Below, in pieces: positions 1-9,186 of a stretch of 59,481 nucleotides of DNA. Location of the stretch: NCBI GenBank assembly GCA_027365835.1, contig DAHXLU010000033.1:1-59481 (forward strand). The letters are read 5' to 3'. This DNA is from JAJZMA01 sp021850405 (GTDB lineage Bacteria > Chloroflexota > Dormibacteria > Aeolococcales > Aeolococcaceae). The notes under the pieces were generated by a model that searched no databases, was not told the DNA's origin, and was given only the letters and a program-made list of their open reading frames with translations. The position numbers and the translations under genes are program-made. Within the stretch, counting starts at the first letter, position 1. Each line of letters begins with the position of its first letter.

Positions 1-77
1 TCTGAAACGTCATACTGATACCTGTGAGCCATTCCGGGTCCTCCCTTGGTTGGTTTTGCTCTTTCAAGGGTACCCGC

Positions 78-731
78 ATGGCTCACATCTTCATGCTCAC
101 CACCCGGCCAGCGAATTTACACCACTCGGCGGGACACTATCTTGACGCTGGTGATAGTTTCATTAGAGCTACGGCAGACATGGATATCTATTTGGATATG
201 CGTCTATGGGAACGCGGGATTTACATTGGCACTCGCGATGGTTACGCAATGTTAGCCTGTCTTCAGGATTTCATCGCTCATGCGCGTGGAGACATCCCTC
301 TGTTGCTGGAGATTGTAGATGGCCTTCGGGCGCAAAGCAGGACCACCCTCGTCCCTGCAAGTAGCGCTTGCGACGACAGAGGTGCGACACCGTATCCATG
401 GTCACCGGACATGCTGCTAGCAATGAGAAACCGCTGTGATGCGACCTTGTCACTACCTTGGCTGGCAGTAGTAGATGAACGTGGTCTGGGCCCGGCCGGG
501 GAAAGCTTCGTTAAGATGGCTGCTGGTACGAACGAAGAGGCTGACGTCTTCTTATTGTTCCAATCGGTGGCGGGGAATATCGACACTCAATCAGCGGCGG
601 GGAGGGAAATGCTAGATCGCCATGTTGAGTTTATCGCGTCATCACGCCAAGATATCCAGTACCTACTCGATAGTGTAGATAGTTGGCAAATGGGGTTTTG
701 GGGAACGGAGATGGCACCAACCGGCAAGTAG
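78..731 (+). CDS. Hypothetical protein, no recognised family
   Basis: I do not recognise this 217-residue protein. It begins MAHIFMLTTR and shows no signal peptide, membrane segment or metal-binding cluster. It reads as a soluble, mixed-charge protein with a Trp-containing C-terminus (SWQMGFWG). ATG at 78 is chosen because an AAGGG ribosome-binding site sits seven bases upstream; the frame is open back to 24 but without a comparable site. The DNA is visibly less GC-rich than most genes downstream and the next gene is more than 400 bases away, so it stands alone. It may be an acquired or lineage-specific gene; no function is proposed. Confidence 0.6.
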   Translation: MAHIFMLTTRPANLHHSAGHYLDAGDSFIRATADMDIYLDMRLWERGIYIGTRDGYAMLACLQDFIAHARGDIPLLLEIVDGLRAQSRTTLVPASSACDDRGATPYPWSPDMLLAMRNRCDATLSLPWLAVVDERGLGPAGESFVKMAAGTNEEADVFLLFQSVAGNIDTQSAAGREMLDRHVEFIASSRQDIQYLLDSVDSWQMGFWGTEMAPTGK

Positions 732-760
732 CCTGACATGCCTGATAAGGGAACCACTAC

Positions 761-818
761 CGGGACACCCGGCTGGGCCCTCCTGCTGGCGTCTTTTACG
801 CTCAATCGGGGTGTCCCG
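761..818. repeat. Inverted repeat 3' of the orphan gene
   Basis: CGGGACACCC at 761-770 is the exact complement of GGGTGTCCCG at 809-818, with 38 bases between. No T-run follows, so a classic intrinsic terminator is not supported. It may be a 3' stabilising structure or a protein-binding site. Confidence 0.5.
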
Positions 819-1087
819 TATACCCCGTGGCGGTTCACCACTGCTGCTGTATTACTGGTCAAGTTAACCAGGAAGGGCAGGTAGCATGGGGACCTCCCGC
901 CACAGGGATCTTTTCTCGTTTCCCCCTTTTTCTGTAAATATATGTATAATGAAAATTGATATTAGCAAAATAATGAAAAGGCCTATGATAGACCACGATT
1001 ATCTTGCTTTCTAGTGCGGCTTAGGGAGATGGGTCCAGTTGGGTCCCAATTGGGAAGCGGAGGTGTCTCGTGGGTCTGGTGTTTAGG

Positions 1088-1114
1088 CGCCGTGGTCTTT
1101 GCCATGGCGGTTTT
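1088..1114 (+). terminator. Terminator-like hairpin in the DUF3494 leader
   Basis: CGCCGTGG (1088-1095) can pair with CCATGGCG (1102-1109) with one G-U pair and a six-base loop, followed by GTTTTAT. It lies about 45 bases before the proposed GTG start at 1156. It would act as an attenuator if transcription starts at the AT-rich patch upstream. This rests only on sequence shape. Confidence 0.35.
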
Positions 1115-1155
1115 ATAAATGCGGCGGCGTTGACTGCCGCTTCTGGGGGTTGGCT

Positions 1156-2115
1156 GTGAACTCAAATTCTGATGTGGCTAAACTGCACACCTGGTCGAGC
1201 GGTGGCTGGATATCCCGGGGACGGTTGCTGGGGCTTGCCATGGGTGGGGCTACCACCTTGCTCATTGTTGCCGGAGCTACTGGTGCCGCGGCATCTGCGC
1301 AGCCCACTGTTGGCCTGGGAACGGCTGCTCCGTTTGCTGTGCTGGCGGGGACGACTGTTACCAATGTTGGAAACACTGACATTTCAGGTGATATCGGGCT
1401 CTCCCCGGGCAGTTCTGTGACCGGATTTCCTCCAGGCACGTTGCACGGAGCGCAATATGTGGACGACCCAGTTGCTGTGCAGGCCAAGAGTGACCTGACG
1501 ACAGCCTACCTGGATGCCGCTGGCAGGACTCCGGTGACTACTGAGTCCAGCAACCTTGGCGGGCTCACACTTGGCCCGGGTGTCTACGCTGGCGCTCCCT
1601 CCCTCACCCTGACCGGGACGTTGACCCTCGATGCCCACAACAATCCAGACGCGGTCTTCATATTCCAGGCTCCCAGTTCCACGCTGATCACTTCCGCAGG
1701 CAGTGTCGTGCAGCTGACTGGAGGCGCCCAGGCATGTAACGTGTTCTGGCAGGTAGGAAGTTCGGCGACGCTGAGCAGCACCACCACTTTTGTTGGCACT
1801 GTACTTGCACTTACCTCCGTGTCAGCCAAGACAGGAGCCACCGTATCAGGTCGTCTTCTCGCGCAGAATGGGGCAGTGACACTGGAGGACAATACAATTA
1901 CAGTGCCGACCTGTACGGTCGCCACTGCAGCCAGCAGCTCTCCCACCCCAGCTCCCACCGCGGTTCCGACCCAGCTCTCAGGGCCAGCACCAACGGTTCC
2001 ATCTACCGGAGCTTCAGGATCGTATGACCTGAACGGCATCGCACTGGTGCTGGGTGGGGCTCTCCTGCTTGCGGTAGGGGTTGGAACAGCCGGCTTGCGG
2101 CGCCGGGACAGTTGA
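1156..2115 (+). CDS. DUF3494 ice-binding-like cell-wall protein
   Basis: Secreted protein of the DUF3494 (ice-binding-like adhesion) family. After a charged N-terminus there is a hydrophobic signal segment (LLGLAMGGATTLLIVAGATG), then the family fold with its typical phrases: FAVLAGTTVTNVG near the start, DAVFIFQ in the middle, and a closing stretch of short beta repeats. The C-terminus has a Pro/Thr/Ser linker, VPSTG (LPxTG-like), a hydrophobic helix and an RRR tail, which is the layout of a sortase substrate. GTG at 1156 is preferred (GGGGGT upstream); the frame is open back to 1099. Family members bind ice or act as surface adhesins; which applies here is unknown. No sortase is in this window. 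Confidence 0.82.
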   Translation: MNSNSDVAKLHTWSSGGWISRGRLLGLAMGGATTLLIVAGATGAAASAQPTVGLGTAAPFAVLAGTTVTNVGNTDISGDIGLSPGSSVTGFPPGTLHGAQYVDDPVAVQAKSDLTTAYLDAAGRTPVTTESSNLGGLTLGPGVYAGAPSLTLTGTLTLDAHNNPDAVFIFQAPSSTLITSAGSVVQLTGGAQACNVFWQVGSSATLSSTTTFVGTVLALTSVSAKTGATVSGRLLAQNGAVTLEDNTITVPTCTVATAASSSPTPAPTAVPTQLSGPAPTVPSTGASGSYDLNGIALVLGGALLLAVGVGTAGLRRRDS

Positions 2116-2167
2116 GCCAGGGGCGCCACGAGCTACCTCTTACGCCCTGACGGCAGCCATGGATGAG

Positions 2168-2193
2168 GCGGCGCCCCCGACCTGGGGCGCCGC
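2168..2193 (+). terminator. GC-rich hairpin after the DUF3494 gene
   Basis: GCGGCGCCCC (2168-2177), loop CGACCT, GGGGCGCCGC (2184-2193): a perfect 10-bp stem about 50 bases after the stop codon. There is no T-tract, so it may be a weak or non-canonical terminator or an RNA-stabilising structure. Confidence 0.5.
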
Positions 2194-2302
2194 TGCATCC
2201 AGGGCTGCTTGCCCAGCTGTGCGGACGGGGCACAAGGTGCCTTGATCCTTCCGGTGGCAGGGGTGTAGCCTTACAGGATCATCGTTCCCCCCAGGAGAAG
2301 CG

Positions 2303-2375
2303 GCTCCTCAAGGGATTGTTCATTCTGCTGGGGGCGATGTTACATACCTTTGGCCTGTAGCTTCCCTTGAGGAGC
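2303..2375. repeat. 13-bp inverted repeat upstream of HTH gene
   Basis: GCTCCTCAAGGGA (2303-2315) and TCCCTTGAGGAGC (2363-2375) are exact complements with 47 bases between. The repeat ends 40 bases before the ATG of the HTH/membrane protein. It could form a long stem in the leader RNA or be a looped binding site for that DNA-binding protein. Confidence 0.6.
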
Positions 2376-2415
2376 GCGGGGGTAGGTCCGGGGGCACAGA
2401 TAGCAGGGGAAAATA

Positions 2416-3558
2416 ATGGGAGCCAGTCCAGACATTTATCCGGGAGGCGTGGGGTCCCAGATGGAGCAGGGAGCTGACCGCCTGGCTGGACACGGTCATG
2501 ACAGCGATGTTCCTTCTGGGCAGCATACCCGGCAGGTGGGTACTACCCCGGTGCTGGGATTGTGGCTGGGCCGCATGCGCTACCTGCCGGAGTGGGCTGG
2601 TCGTGTACAGCGGGTGCGCCGGAAAGAGCAGCTACATCTGGTGATGCAGACGTTCGGCTGGACCGACACTGAGGTTGCCGCACGTATTGGGGTGCAGCTT
2701 TCGGTGGTGAGAGCCTGGGATCGCGAAGAAGGGCTGCTCCTGTCACCGAGGAACCGCGCCTCCTCGATCCTGGAGCTTCTGGGTGCTGCTGCCGAGCTGG
2801 CACTCCGGGCAGTAGCAGACAGGGCAGCAACCTTGCCCGAGGTGCGAGCCCTTTTGGACGCGGTTCCGGATGGAGGAGAGCGCTCCTGCTGGGAGCAGAT
2901 AAGAAATGGAGAGCCTGCAGGAGTCATCTCATTCGGCCGTACGCTTGAGCAGAAGACTGGGTGGCAGGGGGTGGCATGGGACAGGGAGTGGACAGAGGCC
3001 CTGCTGGAAGAGGGGATACAGGACCCGCGCCAGGAGCTGGAGCGACGGGCGAGGCGCTTTCGGCTGGAAGCTGCCTTGCTCGACAAGGCTGGGCTGGGAC
3101 TTGCCATGCTCCGGGTGGTTGAAGCCGCAGTGCTCCTTGGGTGCGGTCTCGTACTGCTGGCAGCCAGTGCCGTGATAGGCGTGCCCACCCTGCTTGCTGG
3201 CGGGGCGATAGGGCTCCTCTGTGGGGGGATTGGAATGAAGGTTGGAGGGGCTGCGTTTCGCAGGGTGGTTTCGTCCTTTAGGGAGTTCCATGCGGCGAGG
3301 GGGCCGTGCCGTCGCGGGCGCACCAAGAGAGCTGCGCAATTGAGCGGGGAGGCAAGCCGACCCTGGGCACTTTCATCTCCTGGAAGGGCTGCCGCTCTGG
3401 AAACTTCCATCCGGCACAGGTTCGGTGGTGCGCATGGGAGTGGGAGAATAAGGGAACAGGAGACACCTGACTGCCTGGTTCACAGGCAGCGCTCTTCTAC
3501 ATCGCGCGCCAGAGCACGGGCGACCTGTCCTGATACTTCCGGTTCACAGCTAAACTAG
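2416..3558 (+). CDS. HTH-domain protein with two membrane segments
   Basis: I cannot place this 380-residue protein in a named family. Residues about 82-106 (WTDTEVAARIGVQLSVVRAW) read as a helix-turn-helix. A charged helical region follows, then two adjacent hydrophobic segments at about 232-252 and 254-278. The remaining 100 residues are Arg/Ser-rich, poorly conserved-looking and probably disordered. ATG at 2416 is supported by AGGGGA five bases upstream. The gene ends seven bases before meaB, so it is probably co-transcribed with it. The domain order suggests a membrane-tethered DNA-binding protein. The C-terminal tail has the composition of a drifted frame, so its end is less certain than its start. 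Confidence 0.6.
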   Translation: MGASPDIYPGGVGSQMEQGADRLAGHGHDSDVPSGQHTRQVGTTPVLGLWLGRMRYLPEWAGRVQRVRRKEQLHLVMQTFGWTDTEVAARIGVQLSVVRAWDREEGLLLSPRNRASSILELLGAAAELALRAVADRAATLPEVRALLDAVPDGGERSCWEQIRNGEPAGVISFGRTLEQKTGWQGVAWDREWTEALLEEGIQDPRQELERRARRFRLEAALLDKAGLGLAMLRVVEAAVLLGCGLVLLAASAVIGVPTLLAGGAIGLLCGGIGMKVGGAAFRRVVSSFREFHAARGPCRRGRTKRAAQLSGEASRPWALSSPGRAAALETSIRHRFGGAHGSGRIREQETPDCLVHRQRSSTSRARARATCPDTSGSQLN

Positions 3559-3565
3559 CAGGTAG

Positions 3566-4497
3566 ATGGAGTTAGCAAAACGGTTGGCAAACGGGGATGT
3601 CCGGGCGCTTTCGCGTGCCATTCGCATGGTCGAGGATGGTGACCCTGGGGCAGAGCAGCTGTTGCGCGAGCTCGGCTCTGGTCCACGGCGCAGTCATGTG
3701 TCTGGGCTTACTGGCCCTCCCGGGAGCGGCAAGAGCACCCTGTGTGATGACCTTATAGCCATTTGGCGGCAGCGCGGCCAGAGAGTAAGTATTGTGGCGG
3801 TCGATCCCAGTTCTCCCTTCAGCGGGGGAGCCATACTGGGGGACAGGGTACGGATGCAGGACCACGCCCTGGACCGGGACGTGTTCATTCGCAGTATGGC
3901 GGCGCGGGGTCATCTGGGCGGGCTGGCCAGTGCTACCCGCCACGCGCTGCGCCTTATCGATGCCGCCGGATATGACCAGTGCCTGGTAGAGACCGTCGGT
4001 GTGGGACAGTCGGAGCTGGAGGTGATGCGGCTGGTAGACACCACAGTGGTAGTCACCACGCCCGTGTCGGGCGACGGGGTCCAGATGATAAAGGCAGGCA
4101 TTCTGGAGATTGCCGACATTTTTGTTGTAAACAAGGGTGACCTGCCTGGCACACTGTCGGTGGTGAAGGGTTTGCGCGAGGTGGCCCGCAATTCTCCCAA
4201 TCACTCCCACTGGGAACCCCCGGTGCTGGTGACTACGGCCACCTCTGCCTCGGGTGTAGTCGAACTCGCCGATGCGATTGACCGCCATCAGAAGCTGCTT
4301 GCTGAAACTGCCATGGGTGAGGACAGGAGCAGACAGCGATGGCTCGGTGACCTTGAGGCCATCGTGGTAGACAAGGCACTTGAGCAGGCTCGAAAGGCGT
4401 TTGCCCGCCTGGATCTTTCGGGCGACAGCATGTACAAACAGGATCCATACACCCTGGCAGAAGAGATCCTCTCAGGCAGGTTAACGGAGGTCCATTG

Positions 4498-4498
<1 letters not shown>
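3566..4498 (+). CDS. meaB: MeaB-type GTPase chaperone of B12 acyl-CoA mutase
   Basis: G3E-family GTPase that gates cobalamin loading and protects acyl-CoA mutases from inactivation. Walker A GPPGSGKST is at residues 50-58, the VDPSSPFSGGAILGDR segment at about 79-94, VETVGVGQSE at 141-150, and the guanine-specificity motif reads NKGD (usually NKAD). At 310 residues it has the usual family length, including the C-terminal dimerisation arm. Its TGA overlaps the ATG of the mutase subunit (TGATG at 4496-4500). That direct coupling fits a dedicated chaperone, as in meaB/mcm and meaI/icm pairs. Older databases call such proteins LAO/AO transport ATPases, a misnomer. Confidence 0.95.
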
Positions 4499-6123
<1,625 letters not shown>

Positions 6124-6192
6124 CTGCCTTTCGCGCTGGTCCAGCAGCATGGACAGAGGCGTGTCGTGTACCGGTTTTCTCAAGCCGAATCG

Positions 6193-6687
6193 CTAGAGAA
6201 ACCCCTCGCCACCTGCCGGCGGATCAGCTGCCAGGGTGGCAGCAATCTTTGCAGCGACAAGTGTCGGCTTGAACGGCTTTACAACAACGCCAACCGCTCC
6301 TGCATCCAGTGCCCGCTGCTCATCCTGCGGATAACGGCTCTCAGTGAGTGCCATCCAGCCGAATCTGGGGGTATTGCTCATGCTGGCTGCATAGTCAATA
6401 CCGTCACTCTCAAGCGTTACGTCTACCAGGACCAGATCAAAGGCGCGGCTAGCCAGCTCATTCTCCATCTCTGCAATCGACCGTGCCCAGGCCACGAGAT
6501 AGCCTTCGCGCGTCAGCTTGTCCGAAAGTATTCTGGCTATCATCGGTTCGTCTTCTGCTATCAGCAGGGCACCAGAGCGACCTGGGGTGCCCCCTTGCTG
6601 TGTGCTGTTTCCTCCTGCTCCGGTTCCGCCCGGTGCGTCGGGCTCATGACTGCTGTGTGTCGACGGATTGGGGACCATTTCGCTCAC
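6193..6687 (-). CDS. Single-domain response regulator
   Basis: 164-residue protein: a Gly/Pro/Ser-rich N-terminal tail of about 38 residues and one CheY-like receiver domain, no output domain. The acidic pocket is Glu45-Asp46 (IAEDEP), the phospho-acceptor Asp89 (LVLVDV), the switch Thr115 (MALTES) and the conserved Lys137 (VVKPFK). It therefore looks phosphorylatable. Its ATG overlaps the stop of the upstream Cys/His-rich gene by four bases, so the two are translationally coupled on the minus strand. It probably signals by protein-protein contact; no histidine kinase is nearby. Confidence 0.9.
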   Translation of the reverse strand: MSEMVPNPSTHSSHEPDAPGGTGAGGNSTQQGGTPGRSGALLIAEDEPMIARILSDKLTREGYLVAWARSIAEMENELASRAFDLVLVDVTLESDGIDYAASMSNTPRFGWMALTESRYPQDEQRALDAGAVGVVVKPFKPTLVAAKIAATLAADPPAGGEGFL

Positions 6688-7427
6688 AGTCGGCCAGTGC
6701 GCTGTTTTTCCAGCTCATCCTCGATGCCTTTGTGGATGGCTTCCAGCAGGTCGTCATAGTATTCCTGTCGCTGTCTGGCGTCCCGCTCCACGGTGATCAA
6801 CTCGCCAGCTCTCCGTGATGTAATCCAGGGTGGAACCCCTTTGCTTACGCGGCTCTTGCCCACTCGTATTATCACTTCGTCATCGGCAGTGTCTGCAACT
6901 TCGACAGTGATCTTTATGAGGGGCCCGGTGTGGTTGTATAGCTGCCAGACTTTTTGCCATGTGTGGAGGCCTGCAACACTTATGGGGACCACGTCGCCAT
7001 CAGATATCAGCTCTTCATCGGGGTTTTTGAGGTAGGTCTCAAGCAGTGCCCGGATCGGTTCATTCATGGCTGTGGCAATCCATTTGACCAGTCCAGGAGC
7101 ACGGCTTGTGACATCGGGGATTGGGTGATGGGGTGCATCTGCCTCGGACTGGGCTATGGCGCGCATGGTGCCAGTATGGCGTCGGCAGTAGCGCCTGTCG
7201 TCGACGAGCGACGAGTGCTTTTCACACCAGTGGCCAGCACACTGCTTGTTTCTCCGGTCTGTATACACACAGAGATAGGTCGGCAGGTTTGGGCAGCCCG
7301 TGGCAGAACATGGATCACGGCTTCCCGGGTCTGCCGGGGGCGGGGCCAGGGTTTCCTGGGGCAGACGATCAGCACCGCCTTGTCCTTTGCGGTCCCTTGG
7401 TTGCCGAAATGGTGTCCAGGGTGGCAT
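6684..7427 (-). CDS. Cys/His-rich putative zinc-binding protein
   Basis: Unrecognised 247-residue protein. After a basic, Pro-rich start, residues 40-84 hold a dense metal-site cluster: Cys40, Cys45, Cys53, Cys63, His66, Cys68, His71, Cys81, His84. The spacing is reminiscent of B-box or treble-clef zinc fingers. The C-terminal part (about 105-245) is soluble, without membrane segments, and ends in a charged helix (QEYYDDLLEAIHKGIEDE). It overlaps the downstream response regulator by four bases (ATGA), so the pair probably works in one signalling unit. The gene is divergent from the CHAP hydrolase. Zinc binding is inferred from the cluster only. Confidence 0.7.
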   Translation of the reverse strand: MPPWTPFRQPRDRKGQGGADRLPQETLAPPPADPGSRDPCSATGCPNLPTYLCVYTDRRNKQCAGHWCEKHSSLVDDRRYCRRHTGTMRAIAQSEADAPHHPIPDVTSRAPGLVKWIATAMNEPIRALLETYLKNPDEELISDGDVVPISVAGLHTWQKVWQLYNHTGPLIKITVEVADTADDEVIIRVGKSRVSKGVPPWITSRRAGELITVERDARQRQEYYDDLLEAIHKGIEDELEKQRTGRL

Positions 7428-7726
7428 CCAGGCTCTCCAGTTCCAAAAAGCTGACAGCTGTCATCATAGCCGGATTGGGCGCTGGGTCAATCGCATCAGA
7501 ACATCAGAAGTGGATCTTCTTGTTCCTGGCGGCGAACTGCTGCTGGCAAAGGGCTTTCTGTCCACGCTGGCGGCAGCTCCCTTGCGTGCAGCGCACGGGC
7601 TTCCATGGCTCTTTTTGTGACAGAGGGCGGATGGAAGGTGCCACTAGCGTTAAAGTGGTGGTCTGACGGGGGGAGAAGCACTGGAGGGCAGGAAGCCTGC
7701 CTTTGATGTACCCTCGGAGGGCGGAT
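7428..7726. other. Divergent intergenic region
   Basis: About 300 bases between the divergent Cys/His-rich gene and the CHAP hydrolase, so promoters for both should lie here. I see no clear -35/-10 pair and no recognisable riboswitch core. A small hairpin (GGCAGG-AAG-CCTGCC, 7687-7701) lies just before the CHAP gene start. Confidence 0.4.
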
Positions 7727-8923
7727 ATGGGATTGCGGCCGGGATTCAGGACCTGGGGTCTGATTGGTGCTGCCGTGCTCGTCCCTGTACTCATGTCTGC
7801 CTCATATTCAGCGGTGAGTGCCGACCAGTACACACAGCAGATAGCCCAGGACAACCAGCAGCTTGCGTCTCTCGCTGCCCAGGCCGCCAGCCTGCAGGGC
7901 CAGCTCGCAGGGGTGAATGCCAGGAAAGGTACTGCATCTGCTGACGCCGTTGCTACCCAGAAGCAGATTGAGGCATTGCAGCAGCAGATGCAGGCAGCCC
8001 AGGTCCAGCTGAATGCTGCCAATGCCAGGTGGGCCAATACTTCAGCGCAGGTGACAGTCGTGCATGGCCAGGTAGTGGCAGCACGGGCGCATCTGGCGTC
8101 CGTTGTGCGCCAGCTTTACCTTGAGAGCGCCCGTCCCCCACTCGCCCAGGCTGCGGTCAGCAATGGTGGTGTGCAGGGTGTGGTAGACGTAGCAATCACT
8201 TTCAGTTCGCTTGAGCAGGAGGTGGCCAATCTCACCACAACGGTGGAAAGTGAACAGAGTGCGCTGCTGGCTCTGCAGGCGCAGGAGCAGATCGAGGTCA
8301 ACCAGGCCGATGCACTGGTTAACTCTCTTGCACAGGAGAATAGCCAGCTGCAGTCTGACGAGGCACAGTACCAGGCGGAGGTGGCGTCCCTCACCGGCCA
8401 GTCGCAGCAGATCGCCATGAATGCGCAGGCGATAGTGCAGAAGATCCAGAACGTCCAGCAGGCAAAGGCGCAGGCCCAGGCCAATGAGGCCGCCGCGCTT
8501 GCCGCAGCGGCAGCAAGGGCAGCAGCCGCAGCCGCTGCTGCCTACGGTTCTGGAGCGATAGGGTATGCAGCAGGACCGGGTTCCGCCGCAGCGTCAGATC
8601 ATTTTCCCTGGGGTCAGTGCACCTGGTATGTGGCATCCCAGGTGTATGTCCCCTGGTATGGGAACGCAGACCAGTGGGTGGCTGGAGCTGAGTCCTATGG
8701 CTATCCTGTGGGAATGACGCCACAAGTGGGCGCGATCGTAGTCTGGGGGCCAGGGGGGCTCTACGACCCCTACTACGGGCATGTCGCGTACGTGGTGGCA
8801 GTACAGGGGCCATCTTCATTTACTGTGGATGAGGCGAACTACTACGTGCCTAATGGGATAGATCAGCGCCAGGTCAACACGCTTTACGACGTGGAAGGTT
8901 TTATCTATCAGCCGTCCAGCTAA
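7727..8923 (+). CDS. Secreted coiled-coil CHAP-domain peptidoglycan hydrolase
   Basis: 398-residue exported protein laid out like PcsB/CwlO-type hydrolases. A signal peptide (WGLIGAAVLVPVLMSASYSAVSA) comes first. A long Gln/Ala-rich coiled coil follows (about 35-260, with repeated LQAQ/QLA patterns), then an Ala-rich hinge and a C-terminal CHAP domain from about residue 285. The CHAP Cys is in WGQCTWYV and the His in GHVAYVVAV. The predicted activity is amidase or endopeptidase cleavage of peptidoglycan, with the coiled coil likely controlling it at the membrane. ATG 7727 is preferred because GGAGG lies six bases upstream; TTG 7703 and ATG 7706 are in frame but lack a site. The 3' end overlaps the convergent DUF2905 gene by four bases. 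Confidence 0.88.
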   Translation: MGLRPGFRTWGLIGAAVLVPVLMSASYSAVSADQYTQQIAQDNQQLASLAAQAASLQGQLAGVNARKGTASADAVATQKQIEALQQQMQAAQVQLNAANARWANTSAQVTVVHGQVVAARAHLASVVRQLYLESARPPLAQAAVSNGGVQGVVDVAITFSSLEQEVANLTTTVESEQSALLALQAQEQIEVNQADALVNSLAQENSQLQSDEAQYQAEVASLTGQSQQIAMNAQAIVQKIQNVQQAKAQAQANEAAALAAAAARAAAAAAAAYGSGAIGYAAGPGSAAASDHFPWGQCTWYVASQVYVPWYGNADQWVAGAESYGYPVGMTPQVGAIVVWGPGGLYDPYYGHVAYVVAVQGPSSFTVDEANYYVPNGIDQRQVNTLYDVEGFIYQPSS

Positions 8924-9147
8924 CGGCGCAGCACAATGTTGAGAATCACTGTTGCCAGGATGCTGACCAGTATCGAGGTGCCGAGCGGCACGGAGATCCG
9001 GGTGTTCCCAAGCCGGCCGGAAAAATCTCCAGGCAGTGATCCAAAGGGAAGGCGCAGCCCACTTGCGAGCGCTATGCCAACGAGCGCAATTACTGCTCCA
9101 AGGATGATGAGCAGTTTTCCGGCGGTGGGCAGGTCCAGTCCGTTCAT
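8920..9147 (-). CDS. DUF2905 small membrane protein
   Basis: 75-residue protein with two hydrophobic helices (GKLLIILGAVIALVGIALA and TSILVSILATVILNIVL) joined by the LPFGSLPGDF segment typical of DUF2905. The family is widespread and of unknown function. It is convergent with the CHAP gene and head to head with the dihydroorotase-like gene 39 bases away, so the two may share a short promoter region. Confidence 0.88.
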   Translation of the reverse strand: MNGLDLPTAGKLLIILGAVIALVGIALASGLRLPFGSLPGDFSGRLGNTRISVPLGTSILVSILATVILNIVLRR

Positions 9148-9186
9148 ATTTTCACAGCGTAGCCTGTTTGGGATGGTATTTCCAGC

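Larger units (their letters stand above)
732..1155. other. Intergenic region with AT-rich patch
   Basis: No gene is visible in these 424 bases. The stretch 913-985 is strongly AT-rich against its surroundings. It holds a TATAAT at 945-950 without a convincing -35, and the 10-base direct repeat ATAATGAAAA at 946-955 and 970-979. It could hold the promoter of the DUF3494 gene, with a leader of about 200 bases. Two inverted repeats in it are listed separately. Confidence 0.5.
2116..2415. other. Intergenic region rich in inverted repeats
   Basis: Three hundred bases without a convincing gene. It holds a perfect GC hairpin just after the DUF3494 gene and a long-spaced 13-base inverted repeat before the HTH gene, both listed separately. 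I saw no clear -35/-10 pair. Confidence 0.5.

Noticed and set aside
2580..3410. Minus-strand frame of 276 codons opposite the HTH/membrane gene
   Set aside because: Ser/Pro/Thr-rich without motifs, while the plus frame has a site, an HTH and membrane helices.
3572..4288. Minus-strand frame of 238 codons over meaB
   Set aside because: Antisense shadow; meaB carries complete GTPase motifs.
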